DNA of 64,000 bases from Sphingobium sp. SYK-6. GTDB lineage: Bacteria > Pseudomonadota > Alphaproteobacteria > Sphingomonadales > Sphingomonadaceae. The stretch spans positions 2,512,501 through 2,576,500 of the forward strand of contig NC_015976.1 in the NCBI RefSeq assembly GCF_000283515.1, written 5' to 3'. Numbering within the stretch: position 1 is the stretch's first letter; each line of letters opens with the position of its first letter. The position numbers and the translations under genes were made by a program. Below the pieces are notes generated by a model, which was not told where the DNA came from, ran no database searches, and was given only the letters and a program-made list of their open reading frames with translations. Shown here in pieces: positions 59,987 to 64,000 of the stretch.

Positions 59987-60886
59987 TCAGCCCGGCTCGC
60001 GCAACCGCATCAGGCCTTCCTGCGCAACGCTTGCCAGTAGCCGCCCATCCCGCGCGAAGAAATGCCCGCGCGCAAAGCCCCGGCCATCGCCCGCGAAGGG
60101 ACTGTCGGTCGCGTAGAGCAGCCAGTCCCCGCACTCCACGTCATTGTGCAGCCACAGGCTGTGATCGATGCTCGCGCTGATGACGCCGGGACCGGCGATC
60201 TGGAGGCCATGAGGCCGATAGGCCGTACCGAGCAGGAACAGGTCGCTCATGAAGGCGAGCAGAGCGCGCTGCAGCGGCTGACCGACGCCGAGCGGCCCGC
60301 CCGTGCCGATGCGCATCCAGCATTCCGCATGCGGCGCGCGCATCTCGTCGAGCAGGCCGGACTGGATGGGCCCGACGGGACGGAACTCGATGGGGCTTGG
60401 CTGGGTCGCGATGGCGCGCAGGGCCGGGCCGGCGGGAATATCGTAGGTCGCCAGCAATTCGCGCAGGCTGCGCAAATCCTCGGGCGGCGGCACCTGAGGC
60501 ATGGCGCTCTGGTGCTCCGGCCCCCTCTCCCGCCGATGGAAGGACGCGATCATGTTGAAGATCGGCTTGCCCTGCTGGCGCGCGACCACGCGGCGATTGG
60601 AGAAGGCCCGCCCCTCCATGTCCGCCTCGACCGCGAAGTCGATCTCGTGATCCTCGCTGCCCGGCCGCATGAAATAGCAATGGAGCGAATGGGCCGGCCG
60701 GTCCTCCGGCACGGTGCGCGCGGCAGCCATGAGCGCCTGCCCGACGACTTGCCCGCCGAACACCCGCCCCACGCCGCCCGGCTTGCGCGCGCCCGTGAAA
60801 TGATCCTTCTCCTCGCCGGGCGTGACATCCAGCAAGCGAATGAGGGCCTGCGTCAGCCAGGCGACATCGGGCATCGGTTGGTTCAT
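59987..60886 (-). CDS. tesB: Acyl-CoA thioesterase II
   Basis: 299 residues, two hot-dog domains in tandem. It hydrolyses acyl-CoA to free acid and CoA. Diagnostic are R-V-F-G-G-Q-V-V-G-Q-A-L, H-S-L-H-C-Y-F-M-R-P-G and, in the second half, A-S-I-D-H-S-L-W-L-H with the catalytic Asp, and F-A-R-G-H-F-F-A-R-D-G. The stop lies 10 bases from the convergent MHS stop. It diverges from the DUF952 gene. Confidence 0.94.
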   Translation of the reverse strand: MNQPMPDVAWLTQALIRLLDVTPGEEKDHFTGARKPGGVGRVFGGQVVGQALMAAARTVPEDRPAHSLHCYFMRPGSEDHEIDFAVEADMEGRAFSNRRVVARQQGKPIFNMIASFHRRERGPEHQSAMPQVPPPEDLRSLRELLATYDIPAGPALRAIATQPSPIEFRPVGPIQSGLLDEMRAPHAECWMRIGTGGPLGVGQPLQRALLAFMSDLFLLGTAYRPHGLQIAGPGVISASIDHSLWLHNDVECGDWLLYATDSPFAGDGRGFARGHFFARDGRLLASVAQEGLMRLREPG

Positions 60887-61006
60887 TCCTGCGTCTTCAT
60901 TCTCATCGAAAAGCCCGGGACCGGGCATGGCCGGGGGAAAATGCGTCCATAACGCATGGCAAGGCAAGCGCTGGACGCATCGAGGCCCTTGCCGTAGCGT
61001 CCCGGC

Positions 61007-61357
61007 ATGACAGATTTCTTCGCTTTCAAGCTGCTGCCACCCGAGGAATGGACCCGGTGGCGCGAATCAGGCACGTTCGAGGGATCGCCCGTCGACATCG
61101 CCGATGGCTATATCCACCTCTCCACGCGGGACCAGGTGCGCGAGACGGCGGCCAAATGGTTCGCACAGGTGGACCCCACCATCCTCGCCATGGTCGACCT
61201 GCAACCGCTCGGCGATCTGGTGAAGTGGGAAGTCTCGCGCGGCGGCGCGCTGTTCCCCCATGTTTATGGCACCATTCCCCTTGGCGCCGTTGCCGGGCAC
61301 AGCAAGTTGCGCCTAGGGCCCGACGGAAAGCACGTCTTCCCGGCAGGATTCGACTGA
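61007..61357 (+). CDS. DUF952 protein
   Basis: 116 residues. The family opens [11 protein letters not shown] and contains [17 protein letters not shown] and F-P-H-V-Y-G-T-I-P. The biochemical role is unknown. Members resemble glutathione S-transferase C-terminal or ADP-ribosyl-type folds only weakly. The stop is one base before the trmFO ATG, so the two are co-transcribed. Confidence 0.9.
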   Translation: MTDFFAFKLLPPEEWTRWRESGTFEGSPVDIADGYIHLSTRDQVRETAAKWFAQVDPTILAMVDLQPLGDLVKWEVSRGGALFPHVYGTIPLGAVAGHSKLRLGPDGKHVFPAGFD

Positions 61358-61358
61358 C

Positions 61359-62717
61359 ATGACGCATCAGGTTCACATCATCGGCGGCGGCCTCGCGGGC
61401 AGCGAAGCGGCATGGCAGCTCGCGCAGGCGGGCGTGCGGGTCCGCCTTTCCGAAATGCGCGGCGCGGGCGACATGACGCCGGCTCACCAGACCGACGCGC
61501 TGGCCGAGATGGTCTGCTCCAACAGCTTCCGCTCGGACGATGCCGACAGCAATGCCGTGGGGCTGCTCCATCAGGAGATGCGCGCGCTCGGATCGCTGGT
61601 GATGGCGAAGGCCGACGCGGCGAAAGTGCCGGCCGGCTCCGCGCTGGCGGTGGACCGAGACCGGTTCGCGCAGGGCGTGACGCAGGCGATCATGGATCAT
61701 CCGCTGATCGAACTGGTGCGCGAGCGCGTGGACGGCCTGCCGGCGGAAGGGCTGACCATCGTCGCGACCGGTCCCCTCACCGCCCCCTCGCTGGCGGACG
61801 CGATCGCCGGGGCCACCGGCCGCGACCAGCTCGCCTTCTTCGACGCCATCGCGCCCATCGTCCATGCCGACAGCATCGACATGTCGATCGCATGGAAGGC
61901 CAGCCGCTGGGACAAGGGCTCTCCCGATGGGGACGGCAAGGATTACATCAATTGCCCGATGGACAAGGCGCGCTATGACGCGTTCGTCGCGGGACTGCTG
62001 GCGGGGCCGAAAACGGAATTCCGCCAGTGGGAAAAGGATACGCCCTATTTCGAGGGCTGCATGCCCATCGAGGTGATGGCCGAGCGCGGGCCGGAGACGC
62101 TGCGCCACGGGCCCATGAAGCCCGTTGGCCTCGACAATCCGCGCACCGGACGCTGGCCCCATGCCGTCGTCCAGCTGCGGCAGGACAATGCGCTGGGCAC
62201 GCTGTGGAACATGGTCGGCTTCCAGACCAAGCTCAAATATGAAGCGCAGGTGGAGTTGTTCCGGACCATCCCCGGCCTCGAGAATGCGCAGTTCGCGCGG
62301 TTGGGCGGGCTGCACCGCAACACCTTCATCCGCAGCCCCGAGCTGCTCGACGGCCAGTTGCGCCTGCGCGCCGCGCCGCACATCCGCTTCGCCGGGCAGA
62401 TCACCGGCTGCGAGGGCTATGTCGAAAGCGCGGCCGTCGGCCTGCTCGCCGGCCTCATGACCGCAGCGCAGATCGCCGGGGAAACGCTGGCCGTGCCGCC
62501 TGCCGAAACCGCGCTCGGCGCGCTGCTCGGCCACATCACCGGCGGCGCCGACGCAGGCAGCTATCAGCCGATGAACGTCAATTTCGGGCTGTTCCCGCCG
62601 CTCGCGGACGATATCCGCAAGAAGGACCGCAAGCGCGGCTATACCGACCGTGCCCGCGAGGCACTGGCGGCATGGCAGACGCAGGCCCTACGCAACAGGG
62701 TGGCGGTGAGCGCCTGA
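61359..62717 (+). CDS. trmFO: Folate-dependent tRNA-U54 methyltransferase TrmFO
   Basis: 452 residues. It makes ribothymidine at U54 with methylene-THF and FAD, unlike SAM-dependent TrmA. FAD loop [13 protein letters not shown] (about 5-17), the cysteine region [11 protein letters not shown], the F-E-G-C-M-P-I-E segment, and [12 protein letters not shown] define TrmFO rather than its paralogue GidA. It uses the same folate pool as thyA and 5-FCL in this window. Confidence 0.95.
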   Translation: MTHQVHIIGGGLAGSEAAWQLAQAGVRVRLSEMRGAGDMTPAHQTDALAEMVCSNSFRSDDADSNAVGLLHQEMRALGSLVMAKADAAKVPAGSALAVDRDRFAQGVTQAIMDHPLIELVRERVDGLPAEGLTIVATGPLTAPSLADAIAGATGRDQLAFFDAIAPIVHADSIDMSIAWKASRWDKGSPDGDGKDYINCPMDKARYDAFVAGLLAGPKTEFRQWEKDTPYFEGCMPIEVMAERGPETLRHGPMKPVGLDNPRTGRWPHAVVQLRQDNALGTLWNMVGFQTKLKYEAQVELFRTIPGLENAQFARLGGLHRNTFIRSPELLDGQLRLRAAPHIRFAGQITGCEGYVESAAVGLLAGLMTAAQIAGETLAVPPAETALGALLGHITGGADAGSYQPMNVNFGLFPPLADDIRKKDRKRGYTDRAREALAAWQTQALRNRVAVSA

Positions 62718-62742
62718 TCGCGAGGGCTGGACCTGCGAGCGG

Positions 62743-63234
62743 CTATTCCTCCTCGTCGCAGGCGCAGGCCTGTGTCGGGCGGGTTGATTTCTTGGCGGGT
62801 TTGGGCGCGGTCGTGGCGAATTCGGCGCGGGTGAGCTTGCTGTCGCCGTTCGCATCGGCACCGGCGAAGCGATCAGACGTGCGCACGGCCCATTCCTCGA
62901 AGGAGAGGAGATTGTTGCCGTCCTTGTCCAGCTTGCGGAAAGCGGCGGCGCGGCTGCCCATCATCTCGGCGCGGCTGATGATGCCGTCGCGATTGCGGTC
63001 ATAACGGTCGAAGCGCTTTTCCTCGCGCGTGCGGGGCGTCGCTTCCGGCACGCCGGGGGGCGGCTCGCCCATCGCTGCCGGATCACCCTCGCCAGGCAGA
63101 GCCGGCCCCTGCGCCCGAGCGCCGCCCTGCGCGATCAGCGGGCGCGCGGTGCGATCCGCCTCGCCCTGCCACCAGAACAGGCCAGCGGCGACCATCAGCA
63201 ATGTCGCAATCGATCCCGCCAGAATGCGTCCCAT
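62743..63234 (-). CDS. EF-hand calcium-binding membrane-anchored protein
   Basis: 163 residues. An N-terminal hydrophobic helix (about 4-22, ending F-W-W-Q-G) is a signal anchor. The rest has three EF-hand loops: Asp79-Asn81-Asp83 with Glu90, Asp103-Asp105-Asn107 with Glu114, and Asp127-Asn129-Asp131 with Glu138. It is probably periplasmic and calcium-responsive. The C-terminus (C-A-C-D-E-E-E) is acidic. It lies tail-to-tail with trmFO. Confidence 0.86.
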   Translation of the reverse strand: MGRILAGSIATLLMVAAGLFWWQGEADRTARPLIAQGGARAQGPALPGEGDPAAMGEPPPGVPEATPRTREEKRFDRYDRNRDGIISRAEMMGSRAAAFRKLDKDGNNLLSFEEWAVRTSDRFAGADANGDSKLTRAEFATTAPKPAKKSTRPTQACACDEEE

Positions 63235-63259
63235 GTCGGCTCCCCCCGATGGGCAGAGA

Positions 63260-63952
63260 CTAGCCCCGCAGGGAGGCGCGCAGCAAGCGCCCATAATGCC
63301 GGAGCGTGAAGCCCGCCGCCGGCACGCGCCCGGCGCGCACGTCCGGCAAGGCGACGGCATGAGCCAGCCGCAAGGGCCGGAACAGGCGCCCGGCGGGCAG
63401 GCTCGCCGGCCCGGCACTTTCCCCCGCGACCGCCAGAACCTGCCGGGCGAGCCCCGCATCGCTGACATGGCCGGCAAAGTCCCAGAGTGCCCAGATAGCG
63501 CCCGCGCGGCTCAGGGGCTCCGCGTCCGCCCCTGAAGCGGGCTCCGCGCTGGCCGCCAGCAGGCCGAACAGCCCGCCGCCCCGCGCCAGGCCATGGGCCG
63601 CGATATCCTCGGCGCTCAGGGCCTCGGGAGAGGCCAGCACGCGCCAGCCGTCGATCAGCCGCTCGGCTGCCTGCGCCGCAGCGGGTGGCGCGATCGCGCG
63701 CCAGCGCTCGACGAGCGGCTCCCCGCCCCCCTTGTCCTTCTCCTGCCGCACCAGCACCCCTTCCCACCAGGCAAGGCGGATCGCCGTGATGGTCGGGTCC
63801 CCGCCCCGGCGCACCACCTGCGCGAGGCGCTGGTCGAACTGCCAGCAAAGCGCTTGCCACGGCCGGGCATCCGCCGGCGCATAAGCGAGCAGGAGGCGCT
63901 GCAGAGGGGGGAGGTCCAGCTCCGGCCCAGGGGACTGCGGGCTGCCGTTCAT
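63260..63952 (-). CDS. Squalene/phytoene synthase-like protein without aspartate motifs
   Basis: 230 residues. The A-I-R-L-A-W-W-E-G-V-L segment (about 57-67) and the trans-prenyl-synthase helix pattern place it in the squalene/phytoene synthase superfamily. However, neither D-x-x-x-D motif needed to bind prenyl diphosphate is visible, and the chain is about 50 residues shorter than active enzymes. It resembles the catalytically altered NDUFAF6-like branch, so an assembly or scaffold role is more likely than carotenoid synthesis. No crt genes are nearby. Confidence 0.75.
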   Translation of the reverse strand: MNGSPQSPGPELDLPPLQRLLLAYAPADARPWQALCWQFDQRLAQVVRRGGDPTITAIRLAWWEGVLVRQEKDKGGGEPLVERWRAIAPPAAAQAAERLIDGWRVLASPEALSAEDIAAHGLARGGGLFGLLAASAEPASGADAEPLSRAGAIWALWDFAGHVSDAGLARQVLAVAGESAGPASLPAGRLFRPLRLAHAVALPDVRAGRVPAAGFTLRHYGRLLRASLRG

Positions 63953-64000
63953 ACCTGCTCAACCATCGCCGTTAGCCCTTTCTCTACCGCTGCAAGCTAG

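Noticed and set aside
1..64000. CRISPR array, insertion sequence or prophage
   Set aside because: No regular spaced repeats, transposase, integrase or phage structural genes were seen anywhere in the window.

Overview
The window is a gene-dense, GC-rich bacterial chromosome segment, most likely from a sphingomonad (Alphaproteobacteria, Sphingomonadaceae). This rests on recognised gene order and families rather than a database search. The pointers are: a tkt-gap-pgk-class I fba cluster read away from zapA/6S RNA/5-formyl-THF cyclo-ligase; dapF-mtaB-ftsY-yciB; a V-type exosortase with an EpsI-family protein; folate-dependent TrmFO; EI-Ntr type PtsP; and high G+C at third codon positions.

Layout. 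0.2-8.6 kb (minus strand): central carbon operon tkt-gap-pgk-small ORF-fba, ended by a strong terminator, then glutathione peroxidase, a small membrane protein, thiE and a TPM-domain lipoprotein. 8.9-10.6 kb (plus): coiled-coil protein, zapA, 6S RNA, 5-FCL, DUF2842. 10.7-13.4 kb: tRNA-Asp, AI-2E-family permease, thyA, tRNA-Pro. 13.5-17.7 kb (plus): small HTH-like protein, dapF, mtaB, ftsY, yciB. 17.8-21.1 kb: monooxygenase-like protein, a PmtA-like methyltransferase overlapping a cardiolipin synthase tail to tail, rpoZ, and a DUF3800 protein. 21.3-28.6 kb (minus): rodZ-like, cpoB, tilS, ftsH, and upstream ptsP. 28.7-34.6 kb: MFS transporter, ahcY with a perfect palindromic operator, YqgE, peroxiredoxin, polysaccharide deacetylase. 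34.6-45 kb: AMP nucleosidase, M2 peptidase, alpha/beta hydrolase, marR-emrA-emrB efflux operon, YitT and DUF2238 membrane proteins, asd. 45-49 kb: a low-GC orphan ORF, a haem-binding lipoprotein, soxR with a sox-box-like promoter facing a VOC protein, and a TPR-2OG oxygenase fusion. 49-55.3 kb (minus): the ffh-rpsP-rimM-trmD-rplS operon, split between rimM and trmD by a serine hydrolase gene and a VapBC toxin-antitoxin pair. 55.7-64 kb: EpsI/exosortase, a CmcJ-like oxygenase, an MHS transporter, TesB, DUF952, trmFO, an EF-hand protein and a squalene/phytoene synthase-like protein.

Most genes are housekeeping. The most unusual arrangement is the VapBC module inside the rimM-trmD interval. It has its own near-consensus promoter and palindromic operator, and the toxin stop codon overlaps the trmD start codon, so expression of an essential tRNA methyltransferase may be coupled to toxin-antitoxin autoregulation. 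Regulatory palindromes are also visible at ahcY, at marR-emrAB and between soxR and its divergent neighbour. No phage, insertion sequence, CRISPR array or obvious biosynthetic cluster was seen.
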